64,000 nt of DNA from Pilasporangium apinafurcum (Eukaryota; Oomycota; Peronosporomycetes; Pythiales; Pythiaceae): assembly GCA_001600495.1 (NCBI GenBank), contig BCKE01000016.1, forward strand, positions 511,618 to 575,617. Direction: 5' to 3'. Positions 51,701 to 64,000 of the stretch are shown piece by piece. The translations under genes and the position numbers were made by a program. The notes under the pieces were generated by a model, which ran no database searches, was not told the DNA's origin, and worked only from the letters and a program-made list of their open reading frames with translations. The stretch's first letter is position 1. Each line of letters begins with the position of its first letter.

Positions 51701-54700
51701 CATCAGGTCGTTAGTTCGTGTTGTGGTGGTAGCGAATTGCAGTTGCGAAATGTCTTTGGAGCGTACATGTGGCATTCGAGTTGGAAATGGAAGATTTCGA
51801 ATCCAAATGCTTTGTTGCGGGCAATGCGTCAAATTCATGAAGCAAGAATTCAAAGTGGATTCTGGGTTCTTGATTGGAAGGTACACGATGATGATGATGG
51901 GCAGAATCCTCGTATTGAAAGCGTAATATTTGGTCGAGAAATATTAATGGAAGATGAAAACGGTCATGTGAAAGCGTCCTTGGTTCAGTATGCACTTCAT
52001 CGACTTTCAGAAGCGTGCTTGATGACATCTCTGTGGATGGAACCCCAACATGGCGTAGTCAGGACCCGGATGTCAGACCGCGTAGACAAGTCCGACAAAT
52101 TCCATTGGGGACTACGTCACGCAATCGGTCATGATGCGCCTTTTGATGAAGTAGATGCAACTTTGAACCGTGGTACACAAAATGTGAATGGAACAGCTGA
52201 TGCTCAAAACTCTACTGCCAACTTTACTGAAGAAGCGGACTTTGAATGGCATGGTTCAACTTATCTAGGTGAAAATGATTTGTTACAGTTGATCCGACAG
52301 TACATATTCAAGCGTGATCGGCATTATTTGTCGTGTCTGTACACGCTTGACGCTATTATGAACATGCGCGAGAGCATTGAGCCACAGTCTCAGTTGAGCA
52401 AGGATGTAGAAGACGTCGTGGGAGCTTCATGGCGTATGGATAATCAAGCCGCAGCTGCGAAGGACTTATTACTCCCACCCTTTAGTACAACTCGATTACT
52501 TGGGGCTTCAAAGAGATCTACTGAGCATTTCCTCATGTACTTAGAGAACAAGACGGGAAACACGGCAGAAACAATTGCTCGCTTGGATAAACCTACGGTG
52601 TCTCCTGCGAATGAACATTTATATTCAATGTTGGAGCGCACATTACGTGGTTTGAGTGATTGTGAAGTGGCATGGACGGATTTCAATGGAGATGAAGTTG
52701 GTGCAAAAACTAATGACGGTTATGACTCTGATAGCCATTTGCTTGATCAGGGAACGATGGGTCAAATGCCATTGTGGTTGAAAAATCGACTTAGCTTATC
52801 TTTCCAGAAGAAGAATGCTCATCCAACTCTCAGTCGTGGCAAGTGCTTTGCAAAGCTACTTAGTAATGGCAACGTGGTACTTGCCTTTTTGCCATCCTTG
52901 GATAGTTTACAGCTGAAGAGCAAAATGATAGGAAACTCGATCAATAGTACTGCTACCTCAAGTATTCACCTTCCAGAAAAGTTGAAATGGCTAGATGGAG
53001 CAGCACCAGCGGCTCAAGAAGATTCAGGAATGACCCAACTGTCAACGTCTGCAGATGACATCGTATTGTATCAAGAACGACGGCTTAGCTTCCGCGAGGG
53101 ATATAAATCTTGGCGGATGGGTCACTATCATGGCTCAAAAGATGCAAAATCGGCCTATGATCAAAATTCTCGTAAGCTACGTAGGTTTTCCACACCTGAA
53201 GCCCACAAATTCTGCGAAGAAGTTAGTCAGGAAGCGACCTATGGTGCTGATTTTCACCTACTTATTGAACGTGACGATGGTGTGCTTGGGTCTGGTTTTT
53301 TCCAGGTTGCATTTTATGAGTGCTCGATTTCTCGTCTATCAGACGTGTACGACCTACAAAAGGAGAAGCAACATTTGGATCTACCTCAAGCTATTATACG
53401 GCGATTATTCTTCCCAAGTACGATGCCGAAATTGCATACAGAACGAGGATCATCCGTTGTTGGTAAGGAGAATGTGAAGAAGTCATTAGCCAGTTCATCG
53501 GCTAAACCCACCGGGGTTGCATCTAATGTAACCACGTCTAAAAGCGATAGTGATACAATTGCTTATCGCCAATTTCGGAAGAAGGTGAAGCGTGCGCATG
53601 AGCACAACTTTTCGCGTGGTGTTTATATTGCATTGCGAGAAGGTGGAAACTTGCAGCAAAGTGACTTGATGCAGGCATTATCGAGTTGTATCGAGGTCCC
53701 TATCGATGTGGATATTACACTTTTGTATCGAATGCTACAGGCAACCACTGGATTTTATCCGACGCGAGGCAGTAGCGCTGTGCTAAAAGAAAAACTATAC
53801 AAATCGTTTGAGACAATATTATCGACAACGTTTGTACCCATTGCCGGAACGAAGTATTATTACTTCAATGGTAATGAAAACATCACATATGATGACACGT
53901 CTGAAGGAGAACTTGACTTGCATTTTCTCGTGGATGACCGGGATGGTGCAGAGTCGTCAGCAGCTGGGACTGAAACAGAATCTGGGCGTTTGATTCTGAA
54001 CGATATGGATGAAGATGATAACGGCAGTTTGGACGATATCTCTATCGATGAACTGGCATCTTCTTCGAATGATTCGATAGAAAAGTCGACTATATCGACA
54101 GTACCGTCGATACAGGGCAACGCAGCTAGTATGGATCCTAAAGAGAATTCAAAAACTTCTCGAACCACTCGACGTGCTGCTCGTCGTCGACCACCACCTG
54201 TGATGATATCTTCAACAGAATTTCGTGTTCTTGAGCAACATGCAAGTACAGATGAAGACGCTGAGTTTAACAAGGATGTCGCAGTCGCAACGTCTAGCTT
54301 TTCATCTCCGTTCTTTTTCAGATTCGAATGTCGAGAACTTGCCAGCCCCCGTAGTCTAAGAGACACTAGATTAGAAATTCACCAGCAGAATGCAATTAGT
54401 ACGTCAATTGCATATCCTATGGATGCACAGAACGAGCTATCAGGGAGTGAAGCTACCCCGGGAGTACAACATCGATCGCAGGAAGAGAGTTCTGAAGCAT
54501 CTTCAGCTTCGTTCTTGGCTGGAGTTGGAGTTGAACATGGAGATATTTCACAGATTGCAGAATGGTTTGGAAATACCCCATCTTGCCGAGTAGCGTTGAG
54601 GTTGGTTACGCTAACCTTGCCGAACGAGAAGCTTTTCGAAGGTTCACTTCAGCAGCAGCATCAAATGCCATTTGATATGGAAGAAGGTGACCAGTGGAAA

Positions 54701-57700
54701 GGGATGCGTCCAACACGGGCTCAGATCTTGTCTTCCCTTCCTCTCTTTCAACGGCAAATTCTCAAGCGTGCCAGAAAAGATATCAAAGAATGGTGCAGCG
54801 TCGAAATTTTAGCAATCCTGAGAAAAGGACACAAGATCACACCATCAATCGGTCAACTCGTTCAGCGACTATTCGAAGATTTGCCTGCTCACTCGGTTAC
54901 AGTCGCAAAATATCCACTGGATTTCGTTTCAAGTAGTGAAGATGCCTCCATTGATCCACTTAGTATATTCAAGAGAGAATTGGAAACGGGTGGCCCACTG
55001 TTTGTACACGAATGTAACAGTGTCTACTTCGTAATCAATCGCAAAGAATCAGGGCATGACATTTCCGTCGAACGAGAAAACTTGTCAACTGCTGACTCAA
55101 CCTTCGAAATTCCGTTTTGGGCATATTTTGTGATAGAAAGAGATTGCGTAAACCTTTATCTGCATCATCCGGATCGTTTGACGACAAAGAGTCAAACATT
55201 TGACCGCTTAGCCGTCCTCACTCGTCTTCAGTTGGGAGTGATGGCTGTTTGCAAACGAGTGAATCAATTTTTGCTATTATTACAACTGCATGAGACACGA
55301 ACTGCAAATAGTTATTTGATTCCTGGTGATGTTAACCAAGTTTCCAGTCCAGTATCCCAGAAGCGAAAAGATTCAGCAATTGATTTACAAGAGACAGATC
55401 ACCGTAAATTTTTCTGGCCTGGGCAGTTTGAATGCGATCTTAAATATTCGGCGGTGTTTAAGCTGCATGAGCGACTGGCACCCAATATCGCACTGAACAT
55501 GTTATGCACATCCGCGTTGGAACAATTTCAAGTGCACAATCGGCGCTATACTTTCGTTTATCGAGATCGAGGAGGCCATGTTTACTATATGAAAATTAGT
55601 ATCCAGCACGACAACTCCACGGGAGCTACGGAAGACAAGCGAGATAGACCCAGGTCGAGTCGTATGCACAGTGCAGCCATCTCAGTCGCAATGACAAACA
55701 GTACCAACTCATCCGTTGTGAACGGTGGTGCTGGTATTTTGTTAGAAGTGTTTGGCGTATGTGAGGCGGGAGAGGAAGTAACGCACGAGCTATGTCGCCT
55801 ATTGGAGAGAAAGTTAGATGAGGCGACTCAATTGATCCTGATGAAACTGTTGGCCCGGAATGCAAAATTCCAACTAAGCCCAACCGACATGACGTTTGTC
55901 TATGCTGGTAGCCCTGCAGAGACTGTTGATTATGTGCTACCTCTCCAAGTTATTGATGGATCTGTGTTGATTCACTATATGTGTCAAACGCTTTCGTTGG
56001 TACCGTATATTCGTCATTTGACCAATCCAGGGTTGTCTAAAGTACAGCGCGATAATCGAAGTGACAGCTCAGCAACTCATGATAAAGCAGCCAACAATGA
56101 CTTGCCAGACGTAGCTGCAGGACCTGAGCTTCAATTGAATGGGAGGACAGATTCGATGAGACATTTGACTGATTCCACTCTAGTTCATCCTGCATATGGC
56201 TTCAGCAACAAAATTCTGCTAGATGAGCACAAAGAAGAACTAACGGACTCGAATCGTATATCTCCCGTATTTTTCTCGGTACCAAGCAAGGACATGACTG
56301 TTGAACCAAAGAATGTGTCGATTTTGCCTGAAATAGTTGATCAAGCGTCATACGTATTGAATCTGAACCCAGAACTGCGTCTTTCTCCAGGATTTTTGTC
56401 GAAAGTAGGTAGGGGACTTGCTGTTCTACACGTTGACATTGTTCAAAACTTGATGGTTGAAGGTGATACATATGCAAACGATGGCACTCGTGTGAAGTAT
56501 TTGAAAGATTTCATGGACATTGATTCTACAGACAACGCCTTACTGAAATCGTCGAGCCGTCCCCACCTTACACTACGGTGTAAGCTCTGGATTAGAGGAA
56601 GCATCAATATCCAGGAACTTCAGCGAGCTTTGGAGTCATGTCTACAGGAAGTGCTTTCAGATTTTTGTATCGAGACAATAATTCGCGAAAGACTTACTTC
56701 TCAATCGAAAGATCACATGGAACAAGAAACGAAAGGCAAGCAAATAGGTTTGCCAGCATCTGTGCAGACTTTAGCAACCTTGCTGGAAAAATTCTACGAT
56801 ATTTCATCTTCATCCTTGACGAAAATTTCTCACCCAGTATCTATTGCGTCATGGGACGTTGGGAATATAGTCGCTCAACTCCAAAAGATTTTGATGTGCA
56901 TTCCATCGCATCTTCGACCTGTTGTCTACTCCAAGAAGGATGCAGACAGCGAATACGAATTGCTCCCGCTATCAGATCAACTCGGATGCTGGAATGAGCA
57001 CAGCCATCAATATTTCCGATTAGTTCCGAGACTTCGGCAGGACCCCCTGGATCCTCTTTGTGCTGTGAATGTCGATAATGTTCGTGCACTGAAGAGCTCG
57101 ATTCCAGTAGTGCACTCTGACCCAGTTCTTCTAGATCAATCTGACACAAGTTCTCAGTCGGGAGTGTCCCACCTTCATTTGGGATCGACGACTGGATCCG
57201 AGTCAAATCTAAGTGCTTCTTGTTATCAAGTACCGTCTTCATCCTTTCATGCTCCTGCTCATCATCCGACCAAAGAATTTGTTGAAAGTGAATTGCTGCT
57301 ATTCCAGAATAGTGCGACTGGTGGTGTATCTGCAGTGACAAATGCAGACGGAAAGTTAACAGGCACGGATAAATCTCTTCCAAGTCGATCTTTTTATTAT
57401 GTTATTGATATTTCATCAACCGCGGGGATGCAAATGTACGGTTACAACATGAGTTCAGCATTTGTTGACTGGATCTTAGTTCATACTGCCCGTATTATAA
57501 CATGGTCGAGCCTTCGAGAAATGGTCCTAAGAAGTCTGCTGCTAGAAAAGAGTGGCATTTCTCAAAGTGCACCAACAGGATCTGCTGTTATTCATCCGCG
57601 AGATCTGTATCGAAATACTGGCGGTGCGCTGATTGGCAAAAGTTCATTTTCGATACCGAAAGACTTCTGTGTACAGTATATTGAGTTCTGGAAGCCGGTG

Positions 57701-60700
57701 ATGGAGATACTAAGTGACCACTTCGTGATTCCAAAAGTACTCGATTCATCGCAGCTTCAATTGATTGACGCAAGCTCCTTAGGAAAATTTCTTCGCGAAG
57801 CACACACATTACCAAGTGACTCGGCTGACATACATCGTCCACGATCAAGAAGTACTGCAAGCTTGCAAGGTGTTGCAAGCACTAGTGCTGCTTCGCCAAT
57901 GCTTCACCGAGAAGCATCAAGTCAATCATCATCTTGGAGTATTCACAGCGAGGCCGGAGCTAGCAGGTCGACGAAACCTATCGCCACTCGAGAGTCATCG
58001 TTATCGATGAAGAAGAGCGACCGGACGGTTCCGTCTCCTACAAAAAGAGTCGGTCCGATCGTACCATTTGGAGGAGGGAACAGTAGTAATGTATTACCTG
58101 CGCGGCTACGTGGTAACGCTGGAGCGACAACGGCGCTCCTTGCAGCTAGAGCTCGAGCAAGAGGGGGTTTGCCAGGTAGACCAGGCACAGGACCATTGCC
58201 GCGACCCGCAGTTGGCACTGATGGTGTGGCTCCATGGGATTTGCCTCTGACCAATACGAAGGGACCAGTTTTGAACACAAGTGGGGATTCCGCAAGTGTG
58301 ACGAACTCAACTAATGGTATAGCTCTGGCACGTGATAGCAACAATACTGGTAATTCAATAGCTCCTACCCATGCAGCTCGAAACGTGCCGCCACATGGAT
58401 CTTCATCTACCAGTGATCAGCAACAAATGCCTTCATCCATAATTAGTGATCCCGGCAAATTTGTTGGGACTGCATGGAAGAATCAGGTGAAGTGTGTGTG
58501 GGGTCCACGATTTACATTCAGCGACAGTTTTGATCGCAAAAAAGATCCAAAAAAACCATTCGTCACGCTAAAATCATCCAACCGCCTCGGAGTAAAGTCG
58601 GAGCAGGGTATGTTGAAAAATCCACTTCAATACTACACACACGCATTCCAGACCCGCTGGCAACAATACGAGACCCAATCAACCAGTCATACCATATGCG
58701 TGAATCTTTTTGAAAAGCTCGTCATGATGAAGCCACAGGAAAAGATGGACGAACCAGTCTCGCGAAATATCATTGACCGTCTAGTAGAGAGCGGGCATCT
58801 GTTGCTTCATCAACGCTTTCGTATCACATTTGTGGAACGCTGGGAAGTGATGAAAGTAGAGGAAGAATTTGTTGAAGAGGGCATGAAATCTGGTCGATTA
58901 CGTGCTCTTCAAGCATCGATGGACCTTGTCAATCTGTTGTCTTACAAGAAGGAAGTCGTGTTTGCTGGTAACGATGTGGCTATAGCGAATTTGTACACTG
59001 AGCGCACAGTATTGGGAATGTGTGCTACTGAGGGTGGTGCTATCCGTGAGATGAAGATGCAGATTATGAAGAATATTTTCCACTTGCGAATGGAGGTTGC
59101 TCATGCGTTTTATGAACAATGTGCCATTCATTTGCAGTCAATTGGCTTTCAGCATCTTGTGACAGTGACAAATCACACAGTGGAAATGTTGTCGCGGTCG
59201 TCTTCGTTGCTTGGTGTCTCAAGTGTGGATGATCGAAAACCAGTAACAGCAATGGATGTTACAGCCGCTGATAGTGAAGGATTCTCCGAATATTTCTTCT
59301 ACTCTGTGAGATCGAACGATAAGGCGAAAGGGTGGATGAGTGATGAACCGGATCCGCCATCACTACTGCTATTGGAGCTGAAATGTGATCATCAGGGAGT
59401 TCGTTTAGGTGTCATTCTCGTTAGTGAAAGGGATCTTCTACAACAAAACTTGGGCTTTCAAAACTCTCTTGTTCCCTGCCGAGTCGGTCCAAAAGCAAAG
59501 AAAAATCAGGACTTGATTGTAACAGGAGCTATGATCAACATGGTGTCCAGATGGGTGAAGGAAAATATGTACACATCGACTATGATCTACGGGTTTACGA
59601 TTCGATTTTTCCAGAAATACTTGCTTAAGTGGTACTTTGAGTATCGAGCTAAAGACTCACAGGCACCTTCATCATCACCTCCACAACGAACAAAAGATGC
59701 CAACTCGTTCCAAAACATTGTAAAAGGATTGCGATGCTTTCTACGCGCGTTTCCAAATCCACCACCTCCTGTGGAGTTTTCGAAACGGGCAAAGAAGGGG
59801 ATCGCTCAACAATTAGGTGAGAGCATACTTCGGACAGCAGTAGTCGAGCTTCCTCCAACGCATTTGCATTCGAACTGTTCCGAGTCCATTTTGCTGAAGA
59901 TTTTGTTGCGATACATTGCATGTCATGGGACTCGTTACGAAGTGCTCGATTTGATGCAATTTGGCACTCCAGATGCAGTGGTCTGTCATTCGGAATCGGG
60001 AAGTTTCTTCCATCGATCGACGTCTGCAAATACAATTCGAAGAGACCAAGTCATGGCTCCAGAAGATTATCCTGGGTACTCGTTGCTGATCACGTCACAG
60101 AGCATTGAAGTGGATTTCGGTCTCTTATCGCACGAGAAGAAGCGACGGCGAAATTGTATCCAGCTTATTCTATTGAAGAGCTCACCCATGTCATTTGGTG
60201 TTGGCAATGGAGTGTTACCAGAGGATCGAGCGCTTGGGGAAGCGGAATTGTTTGTGCAGGAACTCTTTCGTGTGGCAGCAGAGCATTATGAACGTGATCT
60301 GCTTTGGTCACGCCTGCTTTACGACGACACGACAGGTCCAGGCGCGCAGGTGGCTGCAAAGTTGGCGCTGCCAGTGGATCATTTCAAAGTGGAAGTAGGA
60401 CCACAGCAATTCGAGGAATGTCTGCGGTTGTCCGTGTGTACCCCATTGGAGGAGATTGATCCACGGCTCGAAGAGATTATGAATGTCGAAGGCGTGTTTT
60501 GGCAGGAGTTTGCACTGCGATTGCGGGACCTCTACGCGGATCAAGTGAAGGAGTATCAGTTTGAAGGCGAGGATGCATGCCATTTTCTGTTGCTCTGTCC
60601 GAATACGCACGATCTAATTATCCACTTGAGGTTTGATACAAGTGGAAATGAAATCGATGTGCCGGCCACATCCAATGGAAGAGAGGTCAAAATTGAGATT

Positions 60701-60814
60701 TGTCGACGCGAAGAACCAGCAAACAAGACGTTTACTGCTGCGCAGCGCCGAGTCATCACGGATTTTGTCAATAGTATCGTGCATTGGCAATGGCGAAGTC
60801 TCATCTACGATTGA
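48796..60814 (+). CDS. SZT2: SZT2 homologue, KICSTOR/TORC1 regulator (2 exons, 3975 aa)
   Basis: Exons 48796-49353 and 49445-60814 (91-nt GT-AG intron, phase 0) encode 3975 residues (human SZT2 is about 3430). In animals SZT2 is the large scaffold of KICSTOR, which holds GATOR1 on lysosomes and represses TORC1 when amino acids are low. Matches are clearest at the N-terminus: RYRCAICLDASPST, SLLRPMEVD, FTPEIHVTVLVQG, NAVFALNSLPSNG, AFVTDGVVDLFD and SFGFVPDIDLLRFIA. The intron join restores the family segment before FTPEIHV. The C-terminal third also looks conserved (YAHAFQTRWQQYE-like, SYKKEVVFAGNDVA). Long Ser/Asn-rich inserts (for example about residues 430-480, 620-650, 1690-1770 and 2900-3090) explain the extra length. 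Start ATG 48796 is chosen because MKSVKQLLLY aligns with the human start region. Confidence 0.85.
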
Positions 60815-61474
60815 AGAAGGTGTGCCAAGGTTGCCAACAATAAATATGCGTCAATAATACACACACTAATATACGATTTTACTGTATTAATTACTATCAC
60901 AATTTCCTGGTTGATCCAAATAGGGTTTATTACTTCCCACCATAAATAGGATTTCTTTTCTCTAAATTATCAATCTAAGCGATTTTGGGGTAGCCCCCAT
61001 TAAGGCGTTTATGGTTTCCAGATTAGCGAACCAAGGCCCGGAAGGTGTGGCTCGATTTTGACCAAATTATCATGGTGGACACTTTCAAGGAGTGAATTCA
61101 TTACTAAAATTCTGAGAACTTTTTCGCATTCACTCGAGTCTAGTCCTAGAGCTGGCGTGTATGTTACATGGAAGCGTTCACCCGAACACAAATGCATTTT
61201 AACTCATAGCTTAACATAGCAGAAACATACACAAACGATAACTGATACTGTTCTTTAAAACTGATAATCTTGGGAAATGAGTCACATTTATCATCCAATC
61301 TCATGTCGCTGNAGCTGAGCTCCGTTGATCTCGTCAGTGGGAATAATGCAGAAGTGGTGAGACGATAGTGAAATCGATATTGAGGCAGCTGAAGTATTGC
61401 TTGCCTTAGTTCATCATTGCGTACACACGCCGATTATAGCATGTACACCCAGTCATCACTCCACAAATACTTGC
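60815..61474. other. Intergenic; contains one undetermined base
   Basis: About 660 bases, A/T-rich. A minus ORF at 61009-61197 has no recognisable domain. Base 61312 is N, so the assembly is uncertain locally. Confidence 0.5.
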
Positions 61475-61924
61475 ATACATCTTCTCTTTGAGGTTAGAGC
61501 AAGTACCACAGTAGAGCAACATCTTTCAATTGCAAATTTTGTACACTCGTTATGCTCGAACTTTTGTCTTTTTGTTATTCTTCGATACTCGGGAAGATCA
61601 CCAAGAGCTATGAGAGTGCGCAATGAACGCCATTCTTCTTTTCAAGAACGGATGTGAGGAGATCGAGTGCGTGGAAAATCAGAGTGACTGTCCAGAAAGT
61701 GTGACGCAGTAGTATCAGTGTGAAAGGAAAGCAAGCATCACACATACGACTGTAAGGAACACTTTACAACAAAGATCTATTCTCAGTGTAGGAGAATCAA
61801 TCACAAGATGAAGCATCAAAAAGTCTTTCAGTACTCTCATTGCAAGTTCGTTCTTGATAGAGATGCCAATGCTGCTAGAAACATCTTTCTTAAGAATGGG
61901 CACCTACTCTCCTGGATTCATTGA
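61475..61924 (+). pseudogene. Decayed TnpB-like nuclease fragment (Fanzor2/IS607-type)
   Basis: One plus-strand frame contains TnpB features in the right order with several stops between them. IANFVHSLCSNF and the ARxRNERHSSFQERM region come first (61500-61657). RKCDAVVSV (61694-61720) is next. Then 61724-61924 is open and carries the zinc-ribbon and RuvC-III block: HFTTKIYSQCRRINHK, FQYSHCKFVLDRDANAARNIFLKN. In family members the ribbon has C-x2-C twice; here one cysteine of each pair has become Tyr, so the ribbon is degraded. The DRDANAARNI signature is of the bacterial TnpB/Fanzor2 type, unlike the Fanzor1 type at 24.7 kb. The RuvC-I part and element ends were not found. Confidence 0.68.
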
Positions 61925-62309
61925 ATCCAAGTGTCGAAGTTGGCTACTCCGCGGTTGTCTAGTCTTGATTAATCAAGTCAGACCCAAAGAGCATAGCGGA
62001 GGATCTTCTCGAGGTACCGGTATTTCGGTATCTCACATGATGTATTGTGACGTTGTAGCAGCAGTAGATTCTTGTACCACATTAGTTTTCAAAGGTGAAT
62101 AATCACTTATATTGATATTTATATGAGGGGATGGGGCGCGAACCAGAATTTCGCGCTAATATTTATTTATAGAGGTTTACGATGTAATCATCATTGCAGA
62201 TCAACAGTTACGATTCGCGCGGCATTGATTTTCCATTTTTAGTCGTTCCGACTTGTTTCGGCACCAAGAGCCAAGAGCTGCGCAGATCGACAGAGAGAGT
62301 TTAACTGCC
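61925..62309. other. Intergenic, no gene seen
   Basis: About 385 bases between the TnpB remnant and the PDZ gene. It may include the far end of the old element and the promoter of the next gene. Confidence 0.45.
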
Positions 62310-63488
62310 ATGGACACGTACGACATCGAGTGGAAGCAGGACGCGCTGGGACTGCGCTTCACACCCAATGACCATGACCTGCCGGTCATCTGCCAGATCC
62401 CTAACTCTGCCTGCGAGGCTGTGCTGCAATCACGTGCCGCAGTCGGTGACATCCTCATTGCCTTCCGGCCGCATGGCGATGGGAAAGCACTAGAAAACGT
62501 AGACTCATTCGATCAGTTAGTAACGGTGTTGCGCAACGCCGAGCTGCCGGTGACGCTGCGCTTTCAGTCGCGTGAGAAGGACTTGCCACTGCGCATCCCA
62601 GCTGCGGAAATCATGAAGACATACGAGTTCACGTGGCTAGAAGGTGTGCCGCTTGGCGTGTCGTTGGCGATGGACCCCTGCACATTGCATGGTGCGATCA
62701 CGGGCATTGATTCCAACAAGATCTCCCCGGCATTCCATCAATTAAAGCCCGCGGTGGGAGATGTGCTCGTGAAGATCAGTGGCAAAGAAAAGTCAGTCCA
62801 ATTGGATGAATTGCGGTTTGAAGAGATCATTCAGACACTGCGGCAGTTCCCTCGCCCTTGTGAACTCATGTTCGCACGTTTGGAACAAGACGAAGAAGCG
62901 GAAGAAGATGTGAAACCATTGCCATCAGTCGCTACGCGGCCGCATTCTACCTCGAATGGCGTGCTCCCCTTCTTACGTCGACAGCAGCCTGGACAAGGGC
63001 AAGCGCCCCAGCGTGCACGTCCACGACCATTGACGCAGCGCATGAGCTTCCGGATCGACAAGGCGAAGAGTCAGGAGTCTGTATCAGAGCGAAGATACTC
63101 GAAACAAGATGACCACGCAATCAACAGTGCAAAAAAAGAGTCGGGTTTTTATACGGTCGCGTATGCTGGTGGTTCCATTGGTGTGCACTTGCGCGACTGC
63201 ACGGCCGATAACAAAAGTGGCGATAAGAACAAAACGAACGGCTACGCTGTCGCTATCAAGGAAGTGACCGACCCACGCTCGGCGCAAGGACTGGATCAAG
63301 CGTCACCCGATGACTTGCTCATGGCCATCGGCCAGCGCGATCTGCAGCACATGCCATTCGAGCAAGTGCGTCAGGAGCTCTCGAGCATCCACTCGCCTAC
63401 CATGCTGCTCTTCAAGAAACGCCAGCGCTCTGGTGCCGGTTCAGGGAATGTCTCACTCGTGGATGCATTGATGCTCTTCCTTGTCTAA
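62310..63488 (+). CDS. Protein with three PDZ-like domains
   Basis: A 392-residue intronless protein from ATG 62310 (an earlier in-frame start is not used). Three PDZ-like units are visible: residues about 4-85 (LGLRFTPNDHDLPVICQI to AVGDILIAFR and VTLRFQ), about 100-195 (LGVSLAMDP to PAVGDVLVKISG and CELMFAR), and about 285-375 (IGVHLRDC, then PDDLLMAIGQRDL and TMLLFKK). Each has the LGxxL-like carboxylate loop, the GDxLxxI strand and the closing beta strand of PDZ folds. A Pro/Gln/Arg-rich linker separates units two and three. It is probably an intracellular scaffold binding C-terminal peptides. Similar multi-PDZ proteins are common in oomycetes. Confidence 0.75.
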   Translation: MDTYDIEWKQDALGLRFTPNDHDLPVICQIPNSACEAVLQSRAAVGDILIAFRPHGDGKALENVDSFDQLVTVLRNAELPVTLRFQSREKDLPLRIPAAEIMKTYEFTWLEGVPLGVSLAMDPCTLHGAITGIDSNKISPAFHQLKPAVGDVLVKISGKEKSVQLDELRFEEIIQTLRQFPRPCELMFARLEQDEEAEEDVKPLPSVATRPHSTSNGVLPFLRRQQPGQGQAPQRARPRPLTQRMSFRIDKAKSQESVSERRYSKQDDHAINSAKKESGFYTVAYAGGSIGVHLRDCTADNKSGDKNKTNGYAVAIKEVTDPRSAQGLDQASPDDLLMAIGQRDLQHMPFEQVRQELSSIHSPTMLLFKKRQRSGAGSGNVSLVDALMLFLV

Positions 63489-63762
63489 GAAAGACGCGTG
63501 AAAGACAGATGGGAAAGAGAAACAGACGCATATAGCTACAGACAACTCGTCCATCATCGAATAGAATGTGAACCAAAGAGCAAATGCACGTTGAATGTGG
63601 AATTTGGTATTTTCATTGGCTAAAATACGATACATACGTACATTTTATTGGTTAAAATATGATTTCTGAGATCATCAGAGTGATTGTATGTGAGAGAAAC
63701 GAGAATCCCATAAAAAGCAGAAAAGCAGCTTGAACAGCAGCAACTACGTCGCGCGTGACGAC

Positions 63763-64000
63763 ATGGACGTTTCCTCTGCGTCTTCTGCTTCTACCTCTGC
63801 GCGGCGGAGTGATTTACCAGTGTCTGTATCCACGAATGTGCGCCCTCCCACTAGAGGCAGTGGCTCTCCAGAGTCGCGTGCGCGGCTGCTGGCAAGAGAA
63901 CCGTCAAGTACTGTGAATGAAGAAGCACATGCTGTTCGGATGAATGTGCTCAACAGCAGTGTCCAAGAGGCACGTGATGCACGAAACTCGCGATTGATCA
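63763..64000 (+). CDS. N-terminal part of an unidentified gene, runs off window
   Basis: ATG 63763 opens a frame with no stop to the window end (79 codons). The first 50 residues are Ser-, Ala- and Arg-rich and disordered-looking. They are followed by a charged helical region (HAVRMNVLNSSVQEARDARN). Too little is visible to name a family. Confidence 0.5.
   Translation, partial: MDVSSASSASTSARRSDLPVSVSTNVRPPTRGSGSPESRARLLAREPSSTVNEEAHAVRMNVLNSSVQEARDARNSRLI

Noticed and set aside
61009-61197. 62-codon minus ORF as part of the TnpB remnant
   Set aside because: Opposite strand to the TnpB frame and no matching motif.
1-64000. tRNA, rRNA, CRISPR arrays or LTR retroelements
   Set aside because: No T-arm plus acceptor pattern, no rRNA-like block, no regular spaced repeats, and no reverse transcriptase, integrase or paired long direct repeats were recognised by eye.

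Overview
The window looks like a gene-dense piece of an oomycete nuclear genome. I favour a small-genome biotroph such as Albugo, but that is inference from moderate GC, tight gene spacing and short introns. The evidence is threefold. Most introns are 70-105 nt with GT-AG ends. Two genes carry the oomycete initiator plus flanking element (INR-FPR) core promoter. The secreted intradiol-dioxygenase-like and cysteine-rich proteins fit this group. No bacterial operons, rRNA, convincing tRNA or CRISPR arrays were seen.

Layout. 1-1.4 kb: 3' part of a CYP86/94-like P450. 1.5-3.6 kb: an unknown gene and its decayed tandem copy. 4.3-13 kb: compact housekeeping genes: SDA1, a METTL21-like methyltransferase, a Yippee protein, SmB, PEX10, C1D/Rrp47 and a single-zinc-finger protein. 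13-18 kb: two tandem secreted intradiol dioxygenases with near-identical core promoters, plus a possible tiny secreted gene. 18.4-24.3 kb: PA200/Blm10 proteasome activator. 24.6-26.4 kb: a DNA transposon with 20-bp inverted repeats carrying a Fanzor1-type (eukaryotic TnpB) RNA-guided nuclease. 26.5-35 kb: a GT60-type glycosyltransferase, an armadillo protein, an unclear broken locus, PPIL2 and a CDKL-type kinase. 35-39 kb: gene-poor, with decayed coding pieces, an ankyrin remnant and one small gene. 39-45 kb: MAT1 and SKI2 as a divergent pair, then an unknown gene. 46-47 kb: a secreted protein with three cysteine-rich repeats. 48.8-60.8 kb: a 3975-residue SZT2 homologue. 61.5-61.9 kb: a second, older TnpB-like remnant of a different type. 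62.3-63.5 kb: a triple PDZ-like protein, followed by the start of another gene.

The host genes serve general functions. These are ribosome export (SDA1), splicing (SmB, PPIL2), RNA decay (SKI2, C1D), CAK/TFIIH (MAT1), peroxisome import (PEX10), proteasome activation (PSME4) and nutrient sensing to TORC1 (SZT2). The most interesting content is the Fanzor transposon. Its catalytic motifs and both ends are still readable, and there is a large hairpin exactly where the guide-RNA scaffold of such elements is expected. A second, unrelated TnpB-type fossil lies 35 kb away.
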